In this document: positions 8,956 to 17,272 of the stretch, piece by piece
Layout of the letters: each line of letters opens with the position of its first letter
Position numbering within the stretch: the first letter of the stretch is position 1
Assembly (NCBI RefSeq): GCF_015477775.1
Contig: NZ_JADLQO010000017.1
Location: forward strand, 145,768-209,767
DNA from: Nocardia abscessus
GTDB taxonomy: Bacteria > Actinomycetota > Actinomycetes > Mycobacteriales > Mycobacteriaceae
Direction of reading: 5' to 3'
Length of the DNA stretch: 64,000 bases
Notes under the pieces: model-generated
The model's input: only the letters and a program-made list of their open reading frames with translations
What the model was told of the DNA's origin: nothing
Databases searched by the model: none
Made by a program: the position numbers and the translations under genes

Positions 8956-9957
8956 TCAGGCCGCGCACTTCGCGCCCGGCGGGGCGGGCGGTGCGGTGAC
9001 GACGCCGTGCGCGACGTCCACGAGGTAGTCGCGATCCGGGCCGTCGACCGGTTCCGCGCCGAGCAGCAGTCGCTCGACGACGCAGCCGCCCTCGAAGAAG
9101 GCCGGTCCGACGCTGTGGTCGCCCGGAACCACCCGCCCGTTCAGGTCGCGCCCGGTGACGACGGTGTACATCGAGGTGGGCCGTCCCGCGACGCGCAAGC
9201 CCGCGCGCATCTCGATGCTGGTGGCGTAGGGCACCACGTCGTCGGCGGTGCCGTGGACGAGAAACGCGCGCCGTATGTCCATCCGTTCGGCCAGCAGGGC
9301 GGGCGAGCGTTCGACGTAGGCGAGCGGGCACACCGTGGGCGGGCAACCACCCGCGTCGCGCTCGATCTGTCCGGGCAGTGCCGGATCCACCGCCACCGCG
9401 CCCAGCCACATCGTGAAATCGTCGGCGGGACCGTAGTTGTCGACCCAGTAGTCGAACATCCCGCGCGGTCCGTGCGCCACCGCGAGACCGCTGGTGATGC
9501 CGCCCTGGCTCCACCCCCACAGCACCGTGCGGGCGATCGAGGGATGGGCGTCCCGGTACCACGCGGTCGCGGCGACGATGTCGCGCCAGCCCGCCCACAG
9601 ATTCCACTCTCCGGTGCGCCACACGCTGCCGTCGGAGCGCAGGTCCATCGACAGGATCGGGGTGGCGGTGCGCCGCGCGATCGAGTCGAGGTACCCGGCG
9701 AAATCCGCCGACGACCCGTCGTGCCCGTGCACCGCGACCACGAGCGCCTGCGCGGTCACGTCGCCCTGCGCGCACCGATAGGGCTCGTAGACCCGCCCGG
9801 TCGCCGTCTCACCGTCCACGGTCAGCGAGACCGGGCGCACCGCCACCCCGGGGACGCATGCCGCATCCGCCGAAACCCGCGGCGCCACAGAACTTCCCAT
9901 TACGAGCACGCCGGACAGCGCGCAGCACAGTACGAGTACCGAATGTGCCCATCGCAT
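8956..9957 (-). CDS. Secreted alpha/beta hydrolase (S9-like serine hydrolase)
   Basis: A 333-residue exported protein with a cleavable signal peptide (about 1-31, ending PRVSADA). The hydrolase fold is intact: nucleophile Ser150 in GWSQGG, an acid in HGTADDVVP (Asp239 or Asp240) and His281 in PGDHSVGPAF. Paired cysteines (for example in GGCPPTVCP) suggest disulfides outside the membrane. The fold resembles S9 peptidases and acetyl-xylan or feruloyl esterase-like enzymes; the substrate cannot be read from the sequence. It stands alone, 71 nt upstream of nat and on the same strand. Confidence 0.75.
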   Translation of the reverse strand: MRWAHSVLVLCCALSGVLVMGSSVAPRVSADAACVPGVAVRPVSLTVDGETATGRVYEPYRCAQGDVTAQALVVAVHGHDGSSADFAGYLDSIARRTATPILSMDLRSDGSVWRTGEWNLWAGWRDIVAATAWYRDAHPSIARTVLWGWSQGGITSGLAVAHGPRGMFDYWVDNYGPADDFTMWLGAVAVDPALPGQIERDAGGCPPTVCPLAYVERSPALLAERMDIRRAFLVHGTADDVVPYATSIEMRAGLRVAGRPTSMYTVVTGRDLNGRVVPGDHSVGPAFFEGGCVVERLLLGAEPVDGPDRDYLVDVAHGVVTAPPAPPGAKCAA

Positions 9958-10276
9958 ACTCGGATGATGTCACGGCGTCCACGGCGTCAGCGACCTCCTT
10001 GTTCGGCATCGATCACCAATCCACGCACCATCTCCGGGGTGCTGCGCGAAGCGGGCATGACCCGCCGGCGGCGCTACGGACCGGAACGTCGCAGCCAGGT
10101 CCCCGTCAGCGATCTCGAAGCACGCTTTCCCGGCCTGCTCGACCTGGGAGCTGGAGGATCGATCCCGATTTTTGGGGGCAGGACCGGGCGTGCGGGTCCT
10201 GTTACGGTCCGGGTATTCATTTCGAGTCCGGACGGCACGGGTCCGCGCGTTCGGACGTCTTCTCATGGAGTCCGCC
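9958..10276. other. Intergenic stretch with no convincing gene
   Basis: These 319 nt separate divergent genes. Open frames exist on both strands, but they are Arg/Pro-rich, lack ribosome-binding sites and match no family I know. A T/G run (ATTTTTGGGGGCAGG) lies near 10165-10180. The promoters of the two flanking genes should be here, but I cannot fix them. Confidence 0.5.
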
Positions 10277-10762
10277 ATGGCCTACGTACCCCGCCTCACC
10301 CCCGACGCGACCCTGATCAGCACGCTGGCGCAGAACGCCGCGAGGTGGCGCGAACAATTGCTGGCCGAGCGGAACGCCTTGCGCGGCGGAACTTTTCGCG
10401 ATGCCGCCGTCGCTCTGTGCGCGCTGGTCGCGATGGGCGATGGCGCGACCGAGGCGGCCGACCGCGCCGCTGTCGCCGAACTCGTCACGGCCGACCCGAT
10501 CTTGCGGAACTTCCCGGTCGACGACTTGCGCGCCCTGTTCGAAGACAACTGCAATCGGCTGGCGAACGACCCGGTTCGCGGTTGCGCGCACGTGCTGCGG
10601 CAGATCGCCAAGGCCGGGGGCAAGCCGGTCGAAGCGGATGCCGTGATCCGGATCGGCATCCTGACCGGCAGCGCGTCCGGAGTGTGCGGCTCGTCGGCGA
10701 TCGAGGCCGTCCGTGACGCCTGCCGGACGCTGCGCTTGGCGCCGGAGCGCTTCGGCCTCTGA
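10277..10762 (+). CDS. TerB-family tellurite-resistance-like protein
   Basis: A 161-residue alpha-helical protein aligning by eye with TerB over its full length: FRDAAVALCALVAMGDGATEAADRAA, VRIGILTGSASGVCGSSAIEAVRD and the closing APERFGL. In true TerB proteins acidic residues bind metal, and TerB works with TerC/TerD proteins in stress and phage-defence modules. No terC, terD or terZ lies nearby. I start at the ATG at 10277 because GGAG lies 6 nt upstream; an ATG at 10265 is in frame. It is followed 29 nt later by the winged-helix gene. Confidence 0.8.
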   Translation: MAYVPRLTPDATLISTLAQNAARWREQLLAERNALRGGTFRDAAVALCALVAMGDGATEAADRAAVAELVTADPILRNFPVDDLRALFEDNCNRLANDPVRGCAHVLRQIAKAGGKPVEADAVIRIGILTGSASGVCGSSAIEAVRDACRTLRLAPERFGL

Positions 10763-10791
10763 GCCCCGGTCGCGGGCGCTACGATTCGCCT

Positions 10792-11970
10792 ATGCGTTCG
10801 ATTGATGCCGCCGAGCGGCGCGCTCGGCTGGCGGTGCGGCACCGGCTGGCGGCGCCGGAGCGGTCCGGGCGGGTCGCCGACATCGCCCGCTCGATGGTGG
10901 CCCTGCACGCGACCGATCCGGCGACCGTATTCCTCTCCGTCGCGGCCCGTGCCGAGGGCCTGAGCCCCTCCGATGTCGAACAGGCGCTCTACGAGGACCG
11001 ATCGCTGCTGCGGATGCTCGCCATGCGCCGCACCATGTTCGTCGTGCCGGTGGATCTGGTCCCGGTTCTGCAGGCCTCGTGCGCGGACGCGCTGGCGCAC
11101 AAGCAGCGGCGCACCTATGGCAAGTACTTGGCGCAGGCAGGCATCGGGGACGGCGATACGCCGGGCTGGTGGGCCGAGGTGGAAGCGGAGACGCACAAAG
11201 CGTTGCTGGCCCGCGGCGCGGCGACCGGCGCGCAGCTGAGCAAGGACGTCCCGCGGTTGCGCACCCAGGTGAACACCGCGCCGGACAAGGCGTACTCGAA
11301 GCCGACGAACATCACCACCTGGGTACTGGTGACACTCGGTTGTGAAGGCCGCATCGTGCGCGGGCGGCCGAACGGCAGCTGGGCCAGCAGTCAGTACACC
11401 TGGGCGCCCATCGAATCGTGGTTGCCCGACGGCGTCCCCACCCTGTCCGCCGCCGAGGCCCGCGCCGAACTGGTCCGCCACTGGTTGCGCGCGTTCGGCC
11501 CCGCGCCGGTGTCCGATATCAAGTGGTGGACCGGGTGGACGCTCGGCGAAGTGCGCGCCGCGCTCGGCGCGCTCGAGCTGGTCGAGGTCGACCTGGACGG
11601 CGTGACCGGTGTGCTGCTGGCCGACGATGTGGAACCGGTCGCCACTCCGGAGCCGTGGGCGGCGCTGCTCCCCGCCCTCGATCCGACGCCGATGGGCTGG
11701 CAGGCGCGCGAGTGGTACCTCGGCCCGCACGCCCCGAATCTGTTCGATCGCAACGGAAATGTCGGCCCAACGGTCTGGTGGGACGGACGAATCGTCGGCG
11801 GCTGGGCACAACGCAAGGACGGCGAGATCGTCTACCGCCTGCTCGAAGACGTGGGCGCGGACGCCGAAGCGCTGATCTCCGAGCAAGCGCAACGGATCAC
11901 CGAATGGTTCGGCGATATACGCACCATCCCCCGGTTCCGCACCCCACTGGAGCGCGAACTCACCGCCTGA
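10792..11970 (+). CDS. Winged-helix DNA-binding domain protein (HTH_42, AlkZ/YcaQ superfamily)
   Basis: A 392-residue protein of the winged-helix family common in actinomycetes. The opening (AAERRARLAVRHRLA...IARSMVALHATDPATVFL) and the block MLAMRRTMFVVPVDL are typical. Related proteins include the AlkZ/YcaQ DNA glycosylases that unhook crosslinks or remove bulky alkyl lesions. The AlkZ catalytic QxQ/QxD motif is not clear to me here, so DNA repair is only a possibility. The tandem arrangement after the TerB-like gene may be incidental. Confidence 0.75.
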   Translation: MRSIDAAERRARLAVRHRLAAPERSGRVADIARSMVALHATDPATVFLSVAARAEGLSPSDVEQALYEDRSLLRMLAMRRTMFVVPVDLVPVLQASCADALAHKQRRTYGKYLAQAGIGDGDTPGWWAEVEAETHKALLARGAATGAQLSKDVPRLRTQVNTAPDKAYSKPTNITTWVLVTLGCEGRIVRGRPNGSWASSQYTWAPIESWLPDGVPTLSAAEARAELVRHWLRAFGPAPVSDIKWWTGWTLGEVRAALGALELVEVDLDGVTGVLLADDVEPVATPEPWAALLPALDPTPMGWQAREWYLGPHAPNLFDRNGNVGPTVWWDGRIVGGWAQRKDGEIVYRLLEDVGADAEALISEQAQRITEWFGDIRTIPRFRTPLERELTA

Positions 11971-12021
11971 ACCACCTGGCACGACCGGATCTGCCGCCCG
12001 GCGCCGGGTAGCTTGGGCGGC

Positions 12022-12660
12022 ATGGAGATTCGCGGGTTCACCGAGAGCGATCGAGCCGCACTGCGCGTCTTGTTCGGTCGGGCCGGGGCGGGTTCGCCGA
12101 CCGAGTCGCTGTGGGGGCATCCCGAGTCGGAGGCGGCGATCTATCTGGATCCGTATATGGATCTGGAACCCGAGTCGCTGTTCGTCGCGGAGTCCGAGGG
12201 TGAGCTGGTCGGGTACCTGACAGGCTGTGTGGACAGTGCGGCCTTCCCCAGCGAGAGCGAGCGGATCGAGCAGGCCATCCGCCGCTATCGCTTGGTGTTC
12301 CGCCGCACCTCGGCCGGGTTCTTCGCCCGCAGCATCGCCGACGCCGCCGGCGCCGCGATCCGCCGGGCCCCGACAGCGGGAGATTTCCGCGACGAGCGCT
12401 GGCCGAGCCACCTCCACATCAACGTCGCGCCGCAGGCCAGAGGCACCGGGGCCGCCGATCGGCTGATGGTCCGCTGGTTCGAGCGGCTCGCCGAAGCCGG
12501 CTCGCCCGGCTGCCACTTGCAGACACTGGTCGAAAATGTCCGCGCGGTCCGGTTTTTCGAGCGCGTGGGTTTCACCGCGCACGGCGCCGAGCCCTTGGTC
12601 GCCGGCCTGCGCTACCTCGGCCGGCGGGTGCATCAGCGCACGATGGTGCGCGACAGCTGA
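12022..12660 (+). CDS. GNAT-family N-acetyltransferase
   Basis: A 212-residue GNAT protein. The acetyl-CoA pyrophosphate loop is VAPQARGTGAADRLM, followed by LQTLVENVRAVRFFERVGF, the standard motif A/B order. The long insert before motif A (YRLVFRRTSAGFFARSIADAAG...) resembles bacterial relatives of O-GlcNAcase-type GNATs. The substrate is unknown. I start at the ATG at 12022; an in-frame TTG lies 9 nt upstream. It converges on nadC with a 6-nt gap. Confidence 0.82.
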   Translation: MEIRGFTESDRAALRVLFGRAGAGSPTESLWGHPESEAAIYLDPYMDLEPESLFVAESEGELVGYLTGCVDSAAFPSESERIEQAIRRYRLVFRRTSAGFFARSIADAAGAAIRRAPTAGDFRDERWPSHLHINVAPQARGTGAADRLMVRWFERLAEAGSPGCHLQTLVENVRAVRFFERVGFTAHGAEPLVAGLRYLGRRVHQRTMVRDS

Positions 12661-12666
12661 CGCCGC

Positions 12667-13527
12667 CTACATGTCCAACCCGAGGTCGAGCACCCGGACC
12701 GAGTGGGTGAGCGCGCCGACCGCGAGGTAGTCGACGCCGGTGCGGGCGTAGTCGGCGGCGACGTCGAGGCTCAGGCCCCCGGAGGACTCCAGTTTCGTCT
12801 GCGGGGACGCGGCGTTGCGGCGCTGCACCGCCGCCTGCGTCTGCCAGAGCGGGAAGTTGTCCAGCAGGACCAGTTCCACGTTCTCGGCGAGCACGGCGTC
12901 GAGCTGTTCGAGGCTGTCGACCTCGACCTCACAGGCGATGTGGGGAGCGGCGGCGCGCACCGCGCGCAGCGCCTCGACCACCGATCCCGCGGCGACCACG
13001 TGGTTGTCCTTGATCAGCGCGGCGTCACCGAGACCCATGCGATGGTTGACACCGCCGCCCACGCGCACGGCGTATTTCTGCAGCGCGCGCAATCCGGGCA
13101 GCGTCTTGCGGCTGTCCCGGATGCGGCAGTGGGTGCCCGCGACGGCGTCCACCCAGGCGGCGGTCGCCGTGGCGATGCCGGACAGGTGGCACACCAGGTT
13201 GAGCATCGTGCGCTCGGCGGTGAGCAGCCCCCGCGTCGGCGCGATCAGAGTCAGCACGGACTGCCCCGGTGACACTCGGGTGCCGTCGGCGACGCGATCG
13301 GTGATCTCGTAGTCGCTCGCGCCGATCACCTCGTCGAGCACCAGCAATCCGGCGTCGATTCCCGCGACGGTGCCCGGCTCCCGCGACACCACCGAAGCCT
13401 TGATCACCGCGTCGGCAGGCACCGTGGCCGTCGTGGTGACGTCCGGGCCGTAACGCAGGTCCTCGTCCAGGGCCGCGCGAATGAGCCGCAGCACTTCGTC
13501 GCGATCCAGGGCGGCATCCAAAGCCAT
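12667..13527 (-). CDS. nadC: Nicotinate-nucleotide pyrophosphorylase (quinolinate phosphoribosyltransferase)
   Basis: NadC joins quinolinate and PRPP to give nicotinate mononucleotide, CO2 and PPi, the third step of de novo NAD synthesis. At 286 residues it has the family signatures: the EDLRYGPDVTT N-terminus, AERTMLNLVCHLSGIAT, RKTLPGLRALQKYAV, the GGVNHRMGLGDAALIKDNHV block and the C-terminal SGGLS. It is the last gene of nadABC, 64 nt after nadB, so it should share control by NrtR. Confidence 0.96.
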   Translation of the reverse strand: MALDAALDRDEVLRLIRAALDEDLRYGPDVTTTATVPADAVIKASVVSREPGTVAGIDAGLLVLDEVIGASDYEITDRVADGTRVSPGQSVLTLIAPTRGLLTAERTMLNLVCHLSGIATATAAWVDAVAGTHCRIRDSRKTLPGLRALQKYAVRVGGGVNHRMGLGDAALIKDNHVVAAGSVVEALRAVRAAAPHIACEVEVDSLEQLDAVLAENVELVLLDNFPLWQTQAAVQRRNAASPQTKLESSGGLSLDVAADYARTGVDYLAVGALTHSVRVLDLGLDM

Positions 13528-13591
13528 CGAAGTGTTCCTCTCTCGCCCAGCGGGTCGGCGGTCCTGCCGGAATCCTGCTCGGCGGCTGTGG

Positions 13592-15160
13592 TCAGGAGAT
13601 CGGGGCGTACTCGGGGACGCCGTCGTCGTTCAGCCGGATCGGGAGGCTGTGGCGCAGTTCGGGCACGGCCTCCGGGTGATCCGACCGGGTGTGACAGCCG
13701 CGGCTCTCGGTGCGGGCGAGCGCGGCCAGCAGCAGGGCGCGTGCCGCGAGGGTGAGCGCGGCGTCCTCGATCGCGGCGATCGGGTGTGCGTCGGCGACGC
13801 GCGTGTCGCGGCGGGTGACCACGTCGTCGAGCCGCTTGAGCGCTTCGGCGAGACCGGCGCGGTCGCGGACCACCGAGGCGTGCGTGGTCATCAGGCCCTG
13901 CACCACGTCACGGGTGACGTACTCGGCGGCGCGAGCGGGAATCTCGCTCACCCCGGCCCGCTCACCGAGCCGCTCGGCAGCGGCGGCCCCCGCCCGCTCA
14001 CCGACCACCAGTCCCTCGAGCAAGCTGTTGGAAGCCAACCGGTTGGCCCCGTGCAGACCGGTGCGCGCGACCTCGCCGGCCGCGTACAGGCCGGGCACTC
14101 CGGTACGGCCGTGCGTGTCGGTGACGACTCCCCCGCACTGGTAGTGCGCGGCAGGCGCGACCGGGATCAGATCCGTGCGCGGGTCGATGCCCGCCGCCAG
14201 GCACGAGGCGGTGATCGTCGGAAATCGTTGCGGGAAGCCGTCGATCGATCGCGCGTCGAGGTAGACGTGCTCGGCGCCGAGCGCACGCATCCGCGCCGCG
14301 ATGGCACGGGAGACGACGTCGCGGGGTGCGAGGTCGCCGCGCGGATGCACCCCCGCGGTCACCGGGTTGCCTTCGGTGTCCACCAGCGTCGCGCCTTCGC
14401 CGCGCACCGCTTCGCTGATCAGCGGCCTGCGCCCCACTCCGCCGGGGGTGTAGAGCACGGTCGGGTGGAACTGCACGAACTCCAGATCGGAGACGGCCGC
14501 TCCGGCCCACAGCCCGAGCGCGACGCCGTCGGCGGTGGCGCCCGGCGGATTGGTGCTCAGCGCGTACAGCTGTCCGAGGCCGCCGGTGGCCAGGAGCACG
14601 GCGGGCGCGTGAACGACGCCGAATCCCTTCTCCGACACCGCGACTACGCCCCGCACCCCGTTCGGCCCGGTGACGATCTCACCGGCCGCGGCGCCGAACA
14701 GCACCGGCAGACCGGCCTCGTTCAGCGCTCGCTGCACCTCCGCGCCGGTGGCGTCGCCACCGGCGTGGATGATCCGGCGGGTGCTGTGCCCGCCCTCGCG
14801 GGTCCGCGAGATCTGGCCGTCGCGCCCGAGGTCGAACACCGCGCCGAGGTCGGTCAGCGCGGCCACCGCGGCCTGCCCGCCCTCGACGATGGAGCGCACG
14901 GCGTCCACGTCGCACAGTCCGGCGCCCGCCTCCACCGTGTCGTGCACGTGCGATTCGACGGAGTCACCGTGCGGCGCCACCACCGCGATGCCGCCTTGGG
15001 CGTACTGGGTGGACGTGTCGGTCGGACCGCCTTTGCTGAGCGTGAGCACGCGCAGGCCACGCAGTGAGGCGGTGCGCGCCGCGGTCAGCCCCGCGACGCC
15101 GCCGCCGATCACGACCAGGTCGGCCTCGGCCTCCCAGTCGATCGAAACCCGGGATGTCAT
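13592..15160 (-). CDS. nadB: L-aspartate oxidase
   Basis: NadB oxidises L-aspartate to iminoaspartate, which NadA condenses with dihydroxyacetone phosphate. The 522-residue flavoprotein has the FAD-binding GGGVAGL near its N-terminus, the active-site block HPRGDLAPRDVVSRAIAARM, AAHYQCGG, and HGANRLASNSLLEGLV. These place it in the succinate dehydrogenase/fumarate reductase flavoprotein family, and the nadA/nadC neighbours settle the choice. It is separated from nadA by 124 nt, longer than the other gap in the operon, with no gene in it. Confidence 0.96.
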   Translation of the reverse strand: MTSRVSIDWEAEADLVVIGGGVAGLTAARTASLRGLRVLTLSKGGPTDTSTQYAQGGIAVVAPHGDSVESHVHDTVEAGAGLCDVDAVRSIVEGGQAAVAALTDLGAVFDLGRDGQISRTREGGHSTRRIIHAGGDATGAEVQRALNEAGLPVLFGAAAGEIVTGPNGVRGVVAVSEKGFGVVHAPAVLLATGGLGQLYALSTNPPGATADGVALGLWAGAAVSDLEFVQFHPTVLYTPGGVGRRPLISEAVRGEGATLVDTEGNPVTAGVHPRGDLAPRDVVSRAIAARMRALGAEHVYLDARSIDGFPQRFPTITASCLAAGIDPRTDLIPVAPAAHYQCGGVVTDTHGRTGVPGLYAAGEVARTGLHGANRLASNSLLEGLVVGERAGAAAAERLGERAGVSEIPARAAEYVTRDVVQGLMTTHASVVRDRAGLAEALKRLDDVVTRRDTRVADAHPIAAIEDAALTLAARALLLAALARTESRGCHTRSDHPEAVPELRHSLPIRLNDDGVPEYAPIS

Positions 15161-15284
15161 CGGCCCGCGCCTCTCTGCCTCTCCGTCTCGCGATCGGCGC
15201 CGGTGCTCCCGGCGAGGGCGCGATGGTCAGCGCTCCCGCTGGGAACACCGCGCTCCGCCGGAGGCCGACCCACCGGGGTCGAGC

Positions 15285-16328
15285 TCATTCACCGCCGCCG
15301 GGATTGCCGATCGCGATCATCCGCTGCACCGAATTACGGCCCAGCGCAGCGGTTTCCGGATCGACGTGCACTTCGTCGCGGCCTTCGACCAGGCAGCGCA
15401 GCAGCGCCGCCGGGGTGATCATCTTCATGTACTTGCACGACGCCCGGTCGTTCACGGCCTGGAAGTCGATGCCGGGGGCGGCCTTGCGCAGCTGGTGCAG
15501 CATGCCTACCTCGGTGGCCACCAGCACCTGATTCGACTTCGCCGCCTTGGCCGCGTCGATCATGCCGCCGGTCGACAGGATGTGCACCCGGTCGGCCGGG
15601 AACGATCCCTCGCCCGCCAGATACAGCGCCGAGGTGGCGCAGCCGCATTCCGGGTGCACGAACAGCTCGGCGTCGGGATGGGTGCGCGCCTGCTCGGCCA
15701 ACTCGTCGCCGTTGATGCCCGCGTGCACGTGGCATTCGCCCGCCCAGATGTGCATGTTCGCCCGGCCGGTGACCCGTTTGACGTGCGCGCCGAGGAACTG
15801 GTCCGGCAGGAACAGCACCTCGCGATCCGGGTCGATCGAGGCGACCACGTCGACCGCGTTGGACGATGTGCAGCAGATGTCTGTGAGCGCTTTCACCTCG
15901 GCCGTGGTGTTCACGTAGGACACGACCACCGCGTTCGGGTGCTCGGCCTTCCATGCGCGCAATTCATCGGCGGTGATCGAATCGGCCAGCGAACAACCGG
16001 CGCGCTGATCCGGGATGAGCACGGTCTTTGCCGGGCTCAGAATCTTGGCGGTCTCGGCCATGAAATGCACGCCGCAGAACACGATCGTGTCCTCGGGCGC
16101 CTCGGCCGCGATCCGCGACAGCGCCAGCGAATCGCCGACGTGATCGGCCACGTCCTGGATCGCGGGCAACTGGTAGTTGTGCGCCAGAATGGTCGCGTTG
16201 CGCTCCCTGGCCAGTCGCTTGACTTCCTGCGCCCACTCCGGCGTTGCCTCGACACCAGCGAACCCGGAGGGCCCGTCGAACACCTGCCCCATCAGCGGAG
16301 GCGCCAGTTTCGCACCCGTCGTCGCCAT
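15285..16328 (-). CDS. nadA: Quinolinate synthase
   Basis: NadA condenses iminoaspartate with dihydroxyacetone phosphate to form quinolinate, using a [4Fe-4S] cluster. The three cluster cysteines fit the E. coli pattern: Cys112 (AGCSLADS), Cys199 (AGECHVH) and Cys298 (ASCKYM). VFCGVHFMAETAKIL and HPECGCATS are also present. I start at the ATG at 16328 (347 residues) because GGGAG lies 6 nt upstream; an upstream in-frame ATG at 16361 lacks one. It is the first gene of nadABC and faces nrtR across a shared operator, which lies at the start of its predicted leader of about 77 nt. Confidence 0.96.
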   Translation of the reverse strand: MATTGAKLAPPLMGQVFDGPSGFAGVEATPEWAQEVKRLARERNATILAHNYQLPAIQDVADHVGDSLALSRIAAEAPEDTIVFCGVHFMAETAKILSPAKTVLIPDQRAGCSLADSITADELRAWKAEHPNAVVVSYVNTTAEVKALTDICCTSSNAVDVVASIDPDREVLFLPDQFLGAHVKRVTGRANMHIWAGECHVHAGINGDELAEQARTHPDAELFVHPECGCATSALYLAGEGSFPADRVHILSTGGMIDAAKAAKSNQVLVATEVGMLHQLRKAAPGIDFQAVNDRASCKYMKMITPAALLRCLVEGRDEVHVDPETAALGRNSVQRMIAIGNPGGGE

Positions 16329-16382
16329 GGATGGCTCCCTTCCTCGTGCGGTCGGCTCCACGGCCGATTCGCACCAAACCAG

Positions 16383-16405
16383 GTTTTCGACTTACAATCG
16401 AAAAC
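16383..16405. promoter_or_regulatory. Predicted NrtR operator between nadA and nrtR
   Basis: A perfect 8-bp inverted repeat (GTTTTCGA at 16383-16390, TCGAAAAC at 16398-16405) with a 7-nt spacer forms a 23-bp palindrome. It is AT-rich compared with its surroundings. It overlaps the nrtR -10 box and ends right at the nrtR start codon; for nadA it lies at about +1 to +23. Binding here would block both promoters. NrtR sites in other bacteria are palindromes of similar size. The assignment is inferred from position. Confidence 0.75.
16393..16398 (+). promoter_or_regulatory. Predicted -10 element for nrtR (leaderless)
   Basis: TACAAT ends 7 nt before the GTG start of nrtR. Transcription would therefore begin at or next to the start codon, giving a leaderless mRNA. 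This fits the lack of any ribosome-binding site there. Confidence 0.55.
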
Positions 16406-17170
16406 GTGGGCCATAGTAGCACCATCCACGAATCGCTCACCGCGGTGTTCCAGGTTCGTCGCTTCCCGAGCGGCATCGGCGCAGGTCACGCCCCAGCGGA
16501 GGACTCAGCGGGCATGCTGCGGCGTTGCCCGCCCGACCAGCGGACCGAACTGGCGGTGTTGCTGTGGGAACGCGCGCTCGACCCGCAGAAGGGCACCTGG
16601 TCGCTGCCGGGCGGCCGATTGCGCGACGACGAGGACCTCGACGCCTCCGCCCGCCGCCAGCTCGCCGAGAAGGTGGACGTGCGCGAGCTGAGCCACCTCG
16701 AGCAGCTCTCGGTGTTCAGCGCCCCCGACCGGGTGCCGAGCCCGCGGCGCATCGCCTCGGCCTACCTCGGACTGGTGCCGCTGACCGCCGACCCCCAATT
16801 GCCCTCGGACACCGCCTGGCACCCCGTCTCGGCGCTACCGGACATGTCCTTCGATCACCGCACGGTGGTCGATCACGCCCGCACCCGCTTGGCCGCGAAG
16901 CTGTCGTACACCAATATCGCCTTCGCTCTCGCGCCGGACCGGTTCACCATGTCCACCCTGCGCGAAATCTACTGCGCGGCACTCGGATACGACGTCGACA
17001 CGACGAACCTCCAGCGCGTACTCTCGCGCCGCAAAGTGATCACGCCCACCGGAGCCACGGCCGCCCCGGGCCGCGCGGGCGGGCGCCCCGCCGCGGTCTA
17101 CCGCTTCACCGACTCCGGCCTGCGAGTGACCGACGAATTCGCGGCGCTGCGACCGCCCGGCCCCTCCTGA
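16406..17170 (+). CDS. nrtR: NrtR, Nudix-related transcriptional regulator of NAD synthesis
   Basis: A 254-residue protein: an N-terminal Nudix-like domain (about 5-150) and a C-terminal winged-helix domain (about 165-250, FALAPDRFTMSTLREIYCAALG...GRPAAVYRF). The Nudix box (GGRLRDDEDLDASARRQLAEKVDV region) lacks the full REUXEE motif, as expected of NrtR proteins that sense ADP-ribose or NAD-related ligands rather than hydrolyse substrates. It diverges from nadABC, which it should repress when NAD is plentiful. The GTG at 16406 is chosen because the protein then opens like other NrtRs (HESLTAVFQVRRF) and a -10 box stands 7 nt upstream. Confidence 0.9.
   Translation: MGHSSTIHESLTAVFQVRRFPSGIGAGHAPAEDSAGMLRRCPPDQRTELAVLLWERALDPQKGTWSLPGGRLRDDEDLDASARRQLAEKVDVRELSHLEQLSVFSAPDRVPSPRRIASAYLGLVPLTADPQLPSDTAWHPVSALPDMSFDHRTVVDHARTRLAAKLSYTNIAFALAPDRFTMSTLREIYCAALGYDVDTTNLQRVLSRRKVITPTGATAAPGRAGGRPAAVYRFTDSGLRVTDEFAALRPPGPS
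16413..16418 (-). promoter_or_regulatory. Predicted -10 element for nadABC
   Basis: TACTAT reads toward nadA. The start site would fall near 16405-16406, at the edge of the palindrome. Confidence 0.5.
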
Positions 17171-17184
17171 ACCTTCAACGAGGG

Positions 17185-17248
17185 GGCTGGTCCCACACCC
17201 GTTTGCCTCCGCACCGTCGGCGAAGGCGAGTAACGCGTGGGACAAGCC
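17185..17248. repeat. 64-nt imperfect palindrome, likely structured element or terminator
   Basis: The outer arms GGCTGGTCCCACAC (17185-17198) and GCGTGGGACAAGCC (17235-17248) pair at 12 of 14 positions. Inside them CGTT/AACG and GCCT/AGGC can also pair, so nearly the whole element folds. It lies between the ends of nrtR (17170) and the small gene ending at 17273. It may act as a bidirectional terminator or be a copy of a dispersed intergenic repeat. Confidence 0.55.
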
Positions 17249-17272
17249 GGGAGGCTGCGGGGGCGGTTCGAG

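Noticed and set aside
9970..10278. Minus-strand frame in the gap before the TerB-like gene
   Set aside because: Arg/Thr-rich, no ribosome-binding site and overlaps the expected promoters of the flanking genes.
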